Made by a program: the position numbers and the translations under genes. A model generated the notes under the pieces. The model was not told the origin of the DNA, did not search any database, and saw nothing but the letters and a program-made list of their open reading frames with translations. From the NCBI GenBank assembly GCA_937897495.1, contig CALCBL010000246.1:1-5880 (forward strand): a DNA stretch of 5,880 nucleotides, read 5' to 3'. Source of the stretch: an uncultured Burkholderiales bacterium. Lineage in GTDB: Bacteria; Pseudomonadota; Gammaproteobacteria; Burkholderiales; Burkholderiaceae_C. Positions 1 to 5,880 of this stretch are shown here, in pieces (position 1 is the stretch's first letter; the number at the start of each line of letters is the position of its first letter).

Positions 1-120
1 GCCTGTTGAGGGTTGGCCGCCTGCGCTGTTGAAACTGGCGTTGGCACCCCCGCCACCTGCGGCGTTGTTGGCCGTGTTTGGCATGGCCGTTGCGGCGGTG
101 GCACCCCCGGCAGCGCTACC
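1..120 (-). repeat. low-complexity Ala/Gly/Asn coding tract in gspD N3 domain
   Basis: This stretch encodes GspD residues 338-377 and is dominated by Ala, Gly, Asn and Ser codons. It contains an 11-base direct repeat, TGGCACCCCCG on the plus strand, at 42-52 and 99-109. Each copy encodes Gly-Gly-Ala in the same frame. The tract continues past the left edge, so its full length is unknown. Flexible inserts in the N3 domain are known in some secretins. Confidence 0.6.
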
Positions 121-1131
121 TTGTGCAGCAATGGCTGCACGCAAAGTGGCCGCCAATTTGGTTGAGTCGGCATTTTTCAAATAGACCACATGGATGTTGC
201 CGCTTGCGGCATTGGGGCCTTTGTCTGCCGGTTGGTCCAGTTGCGACACCAAAGATCTGGCCAGCGTCATGCGGGCCGAGTTGGCGGCGCGCAAGATGAG
301 CGAGTTGCTTCGCGCCTCGGCCAACACCGTGGTTTTAAAAGTGGCATCGGTTTGGCCTGCCGCGGGTGCAGCACCGCTGGCGGCACCAGAGTCAAGCAGG
401 CGTTGCAAAATGGGAACCAGATCAGTGGCCAAAGCATTTTTAAGTGGAATGACTTCAACGCCTGTGGCGTTAGCCACATCGAGTGCGGCAATGATGCGCG
501 CCAAGCGTTGCAGGTTGTCGGCGTAATCGGTAATGACCAAGGCATTGGTGCCGGGGTTCACATTGAGGGTGTTGTTGGGGCTGATGAGCGGACGCAGGAT
601 GGGCACCAAATTGTTGGCACTCTCATGGTTCAGCTGAAAAATTTGCGTGACGATTTGACCATTCGAGGCTGGCACCGCGCCTGCAGACACACCGCCACTT
701 TGCAACTTGGCATCTGCCTCAGGAACCACCAAATACAAACCTGCCGACTCGACCAATGCAAAACTTTGCGTGCGCAATTGGGCTGCAAACAATCTGAGTG
801 CTTGCGAAGGTGCCACAGGCACATTGCTGGTCAGGGTGATGGTGCCCTTGACCCTGGGGTCAACCACCACATTGTGGCCAGACAAGGTGGCCAAGGTTTT
901 GGCCACTGCGTCAATCTCGGCATTGATGAAGTTCAATGTGACGGGTTCTGGAGATTTTTTGGCGGGCGCGTTGCCAGAATTGCCACCGGTTTTTTTGTTA
1001 GCTTGTGGGGCTTGTGCTGTGGCATGAACGGCCCCCAACACGAAGGGCAAGGCCATGCCTAAACAGATGGCCCAGCGCGGCAAGCGCAAGCGCAATGTGA
1101 GGTTGTTGGAGGAATGTGTTTGTGAAGCCAT
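1..1131 (-). CDS. gspD: GspD, type II secretion outer-membrane secretin (3' partial)
   Basis: GspD forms the multimeric outer-membrane channel through which folded exoproteins leave the cell. The first 377 codons are visible and the frame is open to position 1; about half of a usual 650-780 residue secretin is missing, including the membrane-spanning secretin domain. A Sec signal peptide covers residues 1-39: basic RLRLPR at 14-19, a hydrophobic core, and probable cleavage after ATA. The N0 domain (about 64-133) contains NVVVDPRVKGTITL at 87-100. N1 (about 162-224) contains TNALVITDYADNL (195-207). N2 (about 225-300) contains VIPLKNALATDLVPIL (227-242) and ARSNSLILRA (273-282). N3 begins near 312 with HVVYLKNADSTKLA. 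From about 338 to the edge N3 becomes an Ala/Gly/Asn/Ser-rich insert. The ATG at 1131 follows the gspN stop by five bases, with a weak TAGG nine bases upstream. No lipoprotein lipobox is seen. Confidence 0.95.
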   Translation of the reverse strand, partial: MASQTHSSNNLTLRLRLPRWAICLGMALPFVLGAVHATAQAPQANKKTGGNSGNAPAKKSPEPVTLNFINAEIDAVAKTLATLSGHNVVVDPRVKGTITLTSNVPVAPSQALRLFAAQLRTQSFALVESAGLYLVVPEADAKLQSGGVSAGAVPASNGQIVTQIFQLNHESANNLVPILRPLISPNNTLNVNPGTNALVITDYADNLQRLARIIAALDVANATGVEVIPLKNALATDLVPILQRLLDSGAASGAAPAAGQTDATFKTTVLAEARSNSLILRAANSARMTLARSLVSQLDQPADKGPNAASGNIHVVYLKNADSTKLAATLRAAIAAQGSAAGGATAATAMPNTANNAAGGGGANASFNSAGGQPSTG

Positions 1132-1136
1132 GGTGT

Positions 1137-2009
1137 TCAACCTAGTGAAAGCAAGCTGCGCGCCCCTTGGCGCCGTCCGATGATGTTCAGCAAATTTGAC
1201 AAAGCTGCTGCGTGCTCAGGCACGGCAGAGGCTTCGCCCCGAAATTGAAGGCGTGAGCCTTGCCATTGACCTTGGCCGCTTAAAAGCAAACTGCCAGACT
1301 GCGTGGTCAAGGACAAGGAAGGCAAAGGGTTGGCGGCAGAAGCGCCCCCTAAATTGATTTGGTAAGTGCCCATGGGTTTGAGCGTGCTCAATTTGGACGA
1401 CATGTTTTCTGCAGTGAGTGTGATCTCGCCTTGGAGCCAACTTGGCTGCGTTTGGAAATTGACCCGCAATTGCTTGGTTTCCAACTTGAGGGTGCCTTCA
1501 GGTTGAAGGGTGTTCCAAGGCGCGCCCAAACCACTTAACAAATGTGCAGGCCATTGAGATTGATGGTCGTCTACTTGCAATTGCCACACTTGAAGACGCT
1601 CAGGGGCTTGCAATGAAAGCCGCGCGGCTTGGGTCATGCAGCAGAGTGCGTTTAAATTGAAATTGAATTGAGGGTGATTGGCCGCATTCAATGACATGCC
1701 CGTTTGCCATTGAATTCGTCCTGGCAATGCCAAGGCATCGCGACTGCCTTCACCCCCAGTTAAAACCAATTTGCCCGAGCCTTGCCAGACCGAACCCTGC
1801 ACCTCTTGAAGTTGCACTTGACCTTGGGTGGCATTGAGCAAAGCTTGCGCAAGCCATTGCGCTGGCAAATGAATGAGCAATGCCATCAAGCCGCCCATGA
1901 CGGCGCCGACCACGGCCCAAGACCAGCCTCTTTGACTGAATGGCAAGCGCACCTTGTCTTTGGCGTTGACGCCAAGGTTCAAGCTGAAGGGTGATGGATT
2001 TGCGCGCAT
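1137..2009 (-). CDS. gspN: GspN, type II secretion accessory protein
   Basis: GspN is an inner-membrane-anchored protein found in a subset of T2SS loci. Its precise role is unsettled and it is dispensable in some systems. The 290-residue product has a basic N-terminus, one membrane helix at about 30-48 (SWAVVGAVMGGLMALLIHL), then a long beta-rich periplasmic part. Family-like segments are QGSVWQGSGKLVL (71-83), PEGTLKLETKQLRV (170-183) and the C-terminal WQGSRLQFRGEA (249-260), followed by LSNLLNIIGRRQG (270-282). The ATG at 2009 lies two bases after the gspM stop and has GGGCGGA five bases upstream. A TTG at 2051 in the same frame would overlap gspM by 40 bases and is unlikely. Vicinal cysteines occur at 123-124. 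The stop lies five bases before gspD. Motif spacing, length and position support GspN. Confidence 0.92.
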   Translation of the reverse strand: MRANPSPFSLNLGVNAKDKVRLPFSQRGWSWAVVGAVMGGLMALLIHLPAQWLAQALLNATQGQVQLQEVQGSVWQGSGKLVLTGGEGSRDALALPGRIQWQTGMSLNAANHPQFNFNLNALCCMTQAARLSLQAPERLQVWQLQVDDHQSQWPAHLLSGLGAPWNTLQPEGTLKLETKQLRVNFQTQPSWLQGEITLTAENMSSKLSTLKPMGTYQINLGGASAANPLPSLSLTTQSGSLLLSGQGQWQGSRLQFRGEASAVPEHAAALSNLLNIIGRRQGARSLLSLG

Positions 2010-2011
2010 CT

Positions 2012-2509
2012 TTATCCGCCCGGCAAACTCAAAATAAGCGCCCCGCGCCAAAGTTCTTTGCTGTCTTTGTTGGCCGATCCAGAAGCCGAGAATTTTTGAA
2101 GATGCGCTTCAATGGTCATCGCTTGTGACTGAATCCTTGCCAATGCCACAAACTGCGCCAGTGAATCGGCAGACACACCACTCAGTGTGAGGGTCGCACG
2201 CGTGCCTTCGATGTTTAGTCTGGCGCCGTTGCCCAAAACTTCAGAGGCTGCTTTTTGCAAAAGGCTGGCAGCTTCATTGGGTTTGATGCGCGGTGATTTT
2301 TGCAAAGTTTGCGCTTGCACCTGCATGGTTTTTAATTGCTGAGTTTGTGCATCGAGTTGCGACAATTGAAGCGGCACTTCGCGCAAAGTTTTCAAAGCGG
2401 GTGCCAAGTTCCATGTCCAAAGCATGAGGGCCAGAAATAGGGTGGCCAAGACCAAAAGGCGTTGGCGATCTTTTTCGGGAAGCGCTTGAAAGATGTTGAA
2501 GAATTTCAT
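2012..2509 (-). CDS. gspM: GspM, type II secretion inner-membrane platform protein
   Basis: GspM is a small bitopic inner-membrane protein that stabilises GspL and contributes to the assembly platform. The 165-residue product has a short cytoplasmic N-terminus with charged residues (PEKDRQR, 11-17) and one membrane helix at about 18-35. A Gln/Leu-rich segment at about 40-72, likely coiled coil, comes next. The periplasmic domain starts near 76, with strand-like RATLTLSGV (104-112) and the end WRGALILSLPGG. This is the usual GspM plan and length. The ATG at 2509 was preferred over one at 2545 because it lies two bases after the gspL stop, has AGGCAGGG 8 bases upstream, and leaves the correct short N-terminus. 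Stop TAA is two bases before gspN. The protein family is poorly conserved, so the call leans on topology and position between gspL and gspN. Confidence 0.9.
   Translation of the reverse strand: MKFFNIFQALPEKDRQRLLVLATLFLALMLWTWNLAPALKTLREVPLQLSQLDAQTQQLKTMQVQAQTLQKSPRIKPNEAASLLQKAASEVLGNGARLNIEGTRATLTLSGVSADSLAQFVALARIQSQAMTIEAHLQKFSASGSANKDSKELWRGALILSLPGG
2015..2021 (-). promoter_or_regulatory. ribosome binding site of gspN
   Basis: GGGCGGA on the minus strand covers the final Gly-Gly codons of gspM and ends five bases before the gspN ATG at 2009. It supports this start over the TTG at 2051. Confidence 0.45.
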
Positions 2510-2511
2510 GC

Positions 2512-3765
2512 TCAGAACCCTGCCTTCATGCCCACGATGCGCCATTGCGCACCATTGAGTTGGGCGTCCAAGCCTTGGTTGCGAAGGGCCTTGGCAAACT
2601 CGCTGTTTTGCGCTTCAGTCAATTGCAAGCCCTGCAGCCGAGTCTCGCCATTGCCTTGCACTTGATAGTCAAGGTTGGAAATACTTTGACCCGCAGGCAG
2701 GCTTGCGCCAACTTCTTGCAGCATCCACTCGAAATCGCGTGCTGACACGGCACCTGAGTTGCGTTGCAAGCGTTCTAGTTCTTTGGCCATTTGCAGTGGC
2801 GCATCTACCACCGTGACATTCGGAAAACTTTGTGTGAGGATGGATTTTTGTAAATCTCTTTGCAACTTCACTTGGGCATTGAGCTGCCATGCCGCCACGT
2901 TCAGACCCACACATTGAGCTAGCACCAGCAAAGCCAAGCTCCAACGCGCAGGTTTCCATGCCTCACCCTTGGCAAAAGTTTGCCAGAGGCGATTGGCTTT
3001 TTGAAGCCAACGTGCAGAGCCATGTGCTGCAAATTCAAACTGCGCCAAGTCCCAATTGGCCGCGCCGGCTTTTGCATAGCGTTGAACGGCAGTGACCACT
3101 TCAATGCGCCATGTGTTGAAACGCTCCGAAACAGCAGCCTGATTGTGTGATTGCAATTGGCGCAAAGCATTTTGCGCAAGATCGGCCACGGCCGGATCGG
3201 CCTGTATGACGACTCTTGCGGGAATGTCTTGGGCATTGGGCAAAGACTGAAGCTGCTCGGTCCAATATTTCAAGCCGGCAAGAAGCGGCAAGCGCCACGC
3301 GCCTTGAGCGTTGTTCACCCAAAGCCAAGCGTCTTCTGGCGTGCCGCTGACCCAAGCCGAAACCTCGCCCTTGACGGTGCTGGGTGCCCATTCTGGCACG
3401 ATGCGGTGCACTACATGGCCCATGGCTTGTAGCTGCGACAAGTGGTGCCTTAACCAAGCCTTGTTGCAAGCGGCCACCCAGCCTGGCGAGTTGGCCTCCC
3501 ATTCAGCTTGCATGGACAAATGCATGGCCTCGGGTTCATCAAGCAGGGGCTCTTCCATCAAACTTTGCAGCGCGGGGCTTAAGCGGCTGGCTTGCTTTTG
3601 AAGACCTGCGGGCAAGCTGACGCGGTGCCAAGACAGCGCCGCTGCTGGCACGATGGCCCAAATTTCTTTGTCGCGCGCGCCAGCCGTTTGAGTCGGCAAG
3701 ACTGTTTGGGAATAGGATGCGCCGCTTTCAGAGTGAAGCGGCAGCGTAAAAATGAGTGTGCTCAT
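2512..3765 (-). CDS. gspL: GspL, type II secretion inner-membrane platform protein
   Basis: GspL recruits the ATPase GspE to the inner membrane through its cytoplasmic actin-like domain and pairs with GspM through membrane and periplasmic segments. The 417-residue product starts MSTLIFTLPL with no signal peptide. The cytoplasmic domain runs to about 270 and includes NWDLAQFEF (237-245), the counterpart of the family's N-L-x-Q-G-x-F motif. One membrane helix lies at about 275-293 (SLALLVLAQCVGLNVAAW). A periplasmic ferredoxin-like domain follows, with FPNVTVVDAPLQM at 314-326. The start at 3765 forms an ATGA overlap with gspK. The frame stays open upstream to 3915, but that part lies inside gspK and reads as shadow sequence. 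No convincing Shine-Dalgarno precedes the ATG, so translation probably depends on coupling to gspK. The gene ends two bases before gspM. The topology, order and length agree with GspL; sequence identity within this family is usually low. Confidence 0.93.
   Translation of the reverse strand: MSTLIFTLPLHSESGASYSQTVLPTQTAGARDKEIWAIVPAAALSWHRVSLPAGLQKQASRLSPALQSLMEEPLLDEPEAMHLSMQAEWEANSPGWVAACNKAWLRHHLSQLQAMGHVVHRIVPEWAPSTVKGEVSAWVSGTPEDAWLWVNNAQGAWRLPLLAGLKYWTEQLQSLPNAQDIPARVVIQADPAVADLAQNALRQLQSHNQAAVSERFNTWRIEVVTAVQRYAKAGAANWDLAQFEFAAHGSARWLQKANRLWQTFAKGEAWKPARWSLALLVLAQCVGLNVAAWQLNAQVKLQRDLQKSILTQSFPNVTVVDAPLQMAKELERLQRNSGAVSARDFEWMLQEVGASLPAGQSISNLDYQVQGNGETRLQGLQLTEAQNSEFAKALRNQGLDAQLNGAQWRIVGMKAGF
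2518..2525 (-). promoter_or_regulatory. ribosome binding site of gspM
   Basis: AGGCAGGG on the minus strand is followed by an 8-base spacer and the ATG at 2509. It is the clearest Shine-Dalgarno-like site in the window, and it decides the gspM start against the upstream ATG at 2545. It lies in the last codons of gspL. Confidence 0.55.
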
Positions 3766-4826
3766 GGCTGGCTTGATTGTAGAAGCGACTCGCGGTTTGA
3801 GGGCGGGAGTATGCCCGCAATTTTTTGCCGCCACACAAATGTCACATTGCCAGTGTCTCGCAAGATCAAGGCGGTTTCCTCTTGGGTTCGATCTTCCATG
3901 CGCAAACGCCCCCAAACTTCAAAAAACCTAGTGCCCACCGTGTGCCAACGCGCTTCCAGGGTTTTGCCGCCCAAGGCCTTGCTGGCGTCGGTTAAGTTGC
4001 TGAAGTGGGCGCGCGTGCGCTGTTGCACAAATTGCTGTGCTGCGGCCAGATCTAGGCCGGGTACCGTGGCGTAAATCACTTCTGCACTGGCTGTGTTCAG
4101 ATTAACGGGCGTGACCTCAGGCAAGATGGTGACATGGGGTGATAAGCGTTGCACGGTGTCTGCGCTCAGTCCTAGCCATTGCAATTGTGTGATTTGCTGA
4201 GGAAGCAGGGAAGCGCCGCTGGCCATGCCCTGTGAGGGCTGACCCATTGCAGGGTTTGACAAGCGGGCCGATTGGGCGGCTGCACGCCACGCTGTGGCCA
4301 GACTTTCTAGCTCGGCGCGGGGCAAATCCAAGACATTGAAAAGCCTCACAAGGGCCAGTTGCATGGGCTCGTTCATTTTGGCGCTGACTTTGCCATCGCT
4401 GGCCTCGAACCAATTGGTCAAATTGATGCGGCTTTGTGCATCCGTAATTTGGCCCGACAAAAAGACTTCAGGGTCGCCCTCGCGAAGTTGCTGATCTTGA
4501 GCCAGAAATGTCGACAGTTTGGCCTCCTTCAGGGGCAATGCCCAAGGCTCGGCCAAATGGTCTGCGTTGCCGCCCCCGCTGCCTGCACCGCCTGACATGC
4601 CCGACACGGCATCCTCACGCAAGATCAAACGAGACCAATCTAGGGCACCGTTTAAAAGCCAAGACGACTGCACCCTGTGGCGCTCTGCACTCTCGACTTC
4701 CACATGCCGCCATTGCTGCCACAGCGCCACACTGGCCAAGGTGGCCACCAAGGTGACGACCAGCATGGCACTGATAAGGGCCGCACCGCGTTGAGCTTTG
4801 AGTTTTAAAGTCATGTGCGGGCTCAT
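3762..4826 (-). CDS. gspK: GspK, type II secretion minor pseudopilin (tip subunit)
   Basis: GspK is the large, atypical minor pseudopilin that caps the pseudopilus together with GspI and GspJ. The 354-residue product has a 14-residue leader ending QRG, then AALISAMLVVTLVATLASVAL. Position +5 is Ser19 instead of Glu, as expected for GspK, which as a family lacks Glu+5. A Gly-rich loop lies at 76-87. GspK-like motifs are DAQSRINLTNW (129-139), followed by the helical inserted domain, and VNLNTASAEVIYA (241-253), followed by a helix-hairpin-helix-like segment PGLDLAAAQQFV. The length, about 350, suits the family and is longer than other pseudopilins. The start at 4826 makes an ATGA overlap with gspJ and has GGTGG 7 bases upstream. 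An in-frame ATG at 4814 has no ribosome site and would leave a 10-residue leader, so it remains a lesser option. The gene overlaps gspL by ATGA. Confidence 0.95.
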   Translation of the reverse strand: MSPHMTLKLKAQRGAALISAMLVVTLVATLASVALWQQWRHVEVESAERHRVQSSWLLNGALDWSRLILREDAVSGMSGGAGSGGGNADHLAEPWALPLKEAKLSTFLAQDQQLREGDPEVFLSGQITDAQSRINLTNWFEASDGKVSAKMNEPMQLALVRLFNVLDLPRAELESLATAWRAAAQSARLSNPAMGQPSQGMASGASLLPQQITQLQWLGLSADTVQRLSPHVTILPEVTPVNLNTASAEVIYATVPGLDLAAAQQFVQQRTRAHFSNLTDASKALGGKTLEARWHTVGTRFFEVWGRLRMEDRTQEETALILRDTGNVTFVWRQKIAGILPPSNRESLLQSSQP

Positions 4827-5533
4827 TGCTTGGCCACCGTGAAAGTGGGTCGCACCCAATCCAATGTCAATTTGCCTTGCACCTGCGCGTTGTCAGCCAA
4901 ATCAATGACCAAGCGAATGCCTTCCGGCAAAGCGGCTGAGTTGCTAGGATTGTTGGTGCCAGCGGTATTGGCCGCGCTTGAGAGCGGGTTGCTCCAAGCA
5001 CCGTCGCGGTGGTAGTAAATTTGCCAACTGCGAATGGCGTGAACCAAGACTTCGTGGGCATTGTTGGGCATGGGGTTGCCGGCCGATTCACCCCATACCT
5101 GCGCTTGTGTCCATGCTTGTGCCCATGCGTCGCGTTGGGTGAGCGGGGCCGATTGCCAACGTGTCCATTGGCCATTGCCAAGGGTCCACGCCACCACTTG
5201 CATGCCCGCTTGTGGGTCTTGTGAATGCTGTCTTGTGATGCGAAGCACACGCCCGTCCCAGTCGAGTGCGGGTGTATTTTGCAAAGTCACCATGTTGTCA
5301 AGATCGGTGCGCCATTGCGCCAAGCCAACTTGCCATGTTTGATTGGCATCGCTGCGATTTTGCAAGGCCACTTGCGCCTTGGACATGCCATCCAAACCAC
5401 GCCAAGAAATGAGGGCCATGAGCGCCAAGACGGCGCTGGCCACCAGCACTTCAATCAAAGTAAAACCAGCTATGGCTTTGAGCTTGGACGCTTTGCATTT
5501 CGGCGATTTAAATGTCAGATCAGTGCTTGACAT
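4823..5533 (-). CDS. gspJ: GspJ, type II secretion minor pseudopilin
   Basis: GspJ is a minor pseudopilin of the I-J-K tip complex. It is processed by the prepilin peptidase GspO/PilD and inserted in the inner membrane before assembly. The 236-residue product has a 23-residue leader, then the cleavage site AG/FTLIEVLVASAV with Gly23 at -1, Phe24 at +1 and Glu28 at +5. The hydrophobic helix spans about 24-43. The family-like WRGLDGM motif follows at 44-50, and LPEGIRLVIDL lies at 202-212 in the C-terminal beta region. Residues 184-201 form a Ser/Asn/Ala-rich loop. The ATG at 5533 was chosen because it overlaps the gspI stop (TGATG) and has GGGG 8 bases upstream; a TTG one codon earlier is less likely. 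The leader is long and lysine-rich compared with the usual 6-10 residues. The gene ends in an ATGA overlap with gspK. The length is normal for GspJ, and the assignment is firm. Confidence 0.95.
   Translation of the reverse strand: MSSTDLTFKSPKCKASKLKAIAGFTLIEVLVASAVLALMALISWRGLDGMSKAQVALQNRSDANQTWQVGLAQWRTDLDNMVTLQNTPALDWDGRVLRITRQHSQDPQAGMQVVAWTLGNGQWTRWQSAPLTQRDAWAQAWTQAQVWGESAGNPMPNNAHEVLVHAIRSWQIYYHRDGAWSNPLSSAANTAGTNNPSNSAALPEGIRLVIDLADNAQVQGKLTLDWVRPTFTVAKQ
4834..4838 (-). promoter_or_regulatory. ribosome binding site of gspK
   Basis: The minus strand reads GGTGG, then CCAAGCA, then ATG at 4826. The site is a moderate match inside the end of gspJ. It favours 4826 over the in-frame ATG at 4814, which has only AGCCCGCAC upstream. 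Confidence 0.4.
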
Positions 5534-5880
5534 CAATAGCGCCCCATCACCGTTGAGAGCTGAAGCAGCGGCGTACTTTCTAAGCCATTGCGCTGAACAA
5601 CCTTGGCGTCAACCCTTCTGAAATTGGGATTGGGTGTGACTTGAACCGACAAATTCACTTGCAAATCTAAGCCGGCTTGGAGGCAGCTGGCACTGCTTTC
5701 TCCAACGGGTGGCACTTGCCTAGACAAGCGCAAGCGACTGAACTCGTTTTCAGCGCAAATTTGGGCCAGCCATTGTGTGGATTGGCGCGTGGCGTTTCTG
5801 CTTAAGGAGTCGGTTGAGCGCAAACCCGCCATGAGTGCAATGTCCACAATGCCTAACGCGACCAGCACTTCAATGATGGT
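5533..5880 (-). CDS. gspI: GspI, type II secretion minor pseudopilin (5' partial)
   Basis: GspI is a minor pseudopilin that nucleates the tip complex with GspJ and GspK on the periplasmic pseudopilus. The right edge cuts the gene. The visible 115 residues begin with TIIEVLVALGIV, which is the mature prepilin N-terminus from residue +2, so the short leader and Phe+1 are missing. Glu+5 is present, as GspI requires for methylation and assembly. The hydrophobic stretch runs to about mature residue 20, and a globular domain follows. Two cysteines (mature 43 in QICAENE and 67 in ASCLQ) and the motif NPNFRRVDA (mature 85-93) match, from memory, betaproteobacterial GspI proteins. The stop TGA (5535-5533) shares one base with the gspJ start. 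Oddity: Asp at mature position 14 sits inside the membrane helix, where Ala is usual. The assignment rests on motifs and gene order and is firm. Confidence 0.93.
   Translation of the reverse strand, partial: TIIEVLVALGIVDIALMAGLRSTDSLSRNATRQSTQWLAQICAENEFSRLRLSRQVPPVGESSASCLQAGLDLQVNLSVQVTPNPNFRRVDAKVVQRNGLESTPLLQLSTVMGRY
5542..5545 (-). promoter_or_regulatory. ribosome binding site of gspJ
   Basis: The minus strand reads GGGG followed by CGCTATTG and then ATG, a spacing of 8 bases. It supports the ATG at 5533 as the gspJ start over the adjacent TTG. It lies inside the gspI coding end, so ribosomes finishing gspI could re-initiate here. Confidence 0.45.

Noticed and set aside
47..51. A C5 run in gspD (another at 104-108) as a phase-variable homopolymer
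   Set aside because: Runs of five are too short for efficient slippage switching and are expected when Gly codons cluster.
190..1062. A 290-codon open frame on the plus strand opposite gspD
   Set aside because: It runs antisense to a clear secretin with signal peptide and N0-N3 motifs. Its translation is Cys, His, Gln and Gly rich, with no recognisable domain. Long antisense frames arise readily opposite GC-rich coding sequence.
1132..1136. A possible promoter or terminator between gspN and gspD
   Set aside because: The gap is only five bases, and I saw no hairpin with a T-run around it. Read-through is the simpler view.
2010..2051. A TTG start that would lengthen GspN by 14 residues
   Set aside because: It lies inside gspM, while the ATG at 2009 has a good ribosome site and sits directly after the gspM stop.
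2510..2545. An upstream ATG that would lengthen GspM by 12 residues
   Set aside because: The extension MAHRGHEGRVLS overlaps gspL. The inner ATG has AGGCAGGG at good spacing and gives the usual short N-terminus.
3766..3915. A 50-residue N-terminal extension of GspL
   Set aside because: It would overlap gspK extensively, reads as Arg/Cys/His-rich shadow sequence, and is unlike known GspL N-termini. The ATG at 3765 forms the ATGA junction.
3592..4074. A 160-codon plus-strand open frame across the gspK/gspL junction
   Set aside because: It is antisense to the ends of two well-supported genes. Its composition is Arg, Cys and Ser rich, typical of shadow frames, and it has no recognisable motif.

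Overview
This window holds the 3' part of a type II secretion system (T2SS, general secretion pathway) operon. All of it lies on the minus strand, so transcription runs from position 5880 towards position 1. Seven genes follow one another almost without a gap: gspI (5' end cut by the right edge), gspJ, gspK, gspL, gspM, gspN and gspD (3' end cut by the left edge). There are no RNA genes, mobile elements, CRISPR arrays or long non-coding stretches. The largest true intergenic gap is 5 bases, between gspN and gspD.

Layout along transcription: 5880-5533 and 5533-4823 encode the minor pseudopilins GspI and GspJ. 4826-3762 encodes the atypical minor pseudopilin GspK. 3765-2512 and 2509-2012 encode the inner-membrane assembly proteins GspL and GspM. 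2009-1137 encodes GspN. 1131-1 encodes the N-terminal half of the outer-membrane secretin GspD. Start codons were chosen from junction geometry: a TGATG junction for I/J, ATGA overlaps for J/K and K/L, and gaps of 2, 2 and 5 bases for L/M, M/N and N/D. This tight packing suggests one transcript with translational coupling. Any promoter probably lies upstream of gspI, outside the window.

How the genes work together: GspI, GspJ and GspK have type IV prepilin-like N-termini and are expected to form the tip complex of the periplasmic pseudopilus. GspL and GspM form part of the inner-membrane platform. GspL links the cytoplasmic ATPase GspE, which is not in the window, to that platform. GspD forms the outer-membrane channel. 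GspN is an accessory inner-membrane protein found in some T2SS loci. GspC, which usually joins platform and secretin, is not present between gspN and gspD.

Organism: the order I-J-K-L-M-N-D, the GspI motif NPNFRRVDA and the overall protein character fit a betaproteobacterium of the Burkholderiales, most likely Comamonadaceae. GC content looks to be in the mid-50s by eye (not counted), with many TTG leucine and CAA glutamine codons. That would suit a moderate-GC freshwater member of the family. The family-level assignment is inference; genus cannot be fixed. I found no previously undescribed system. The points worth a second look are sequence details inside known T2SS components.
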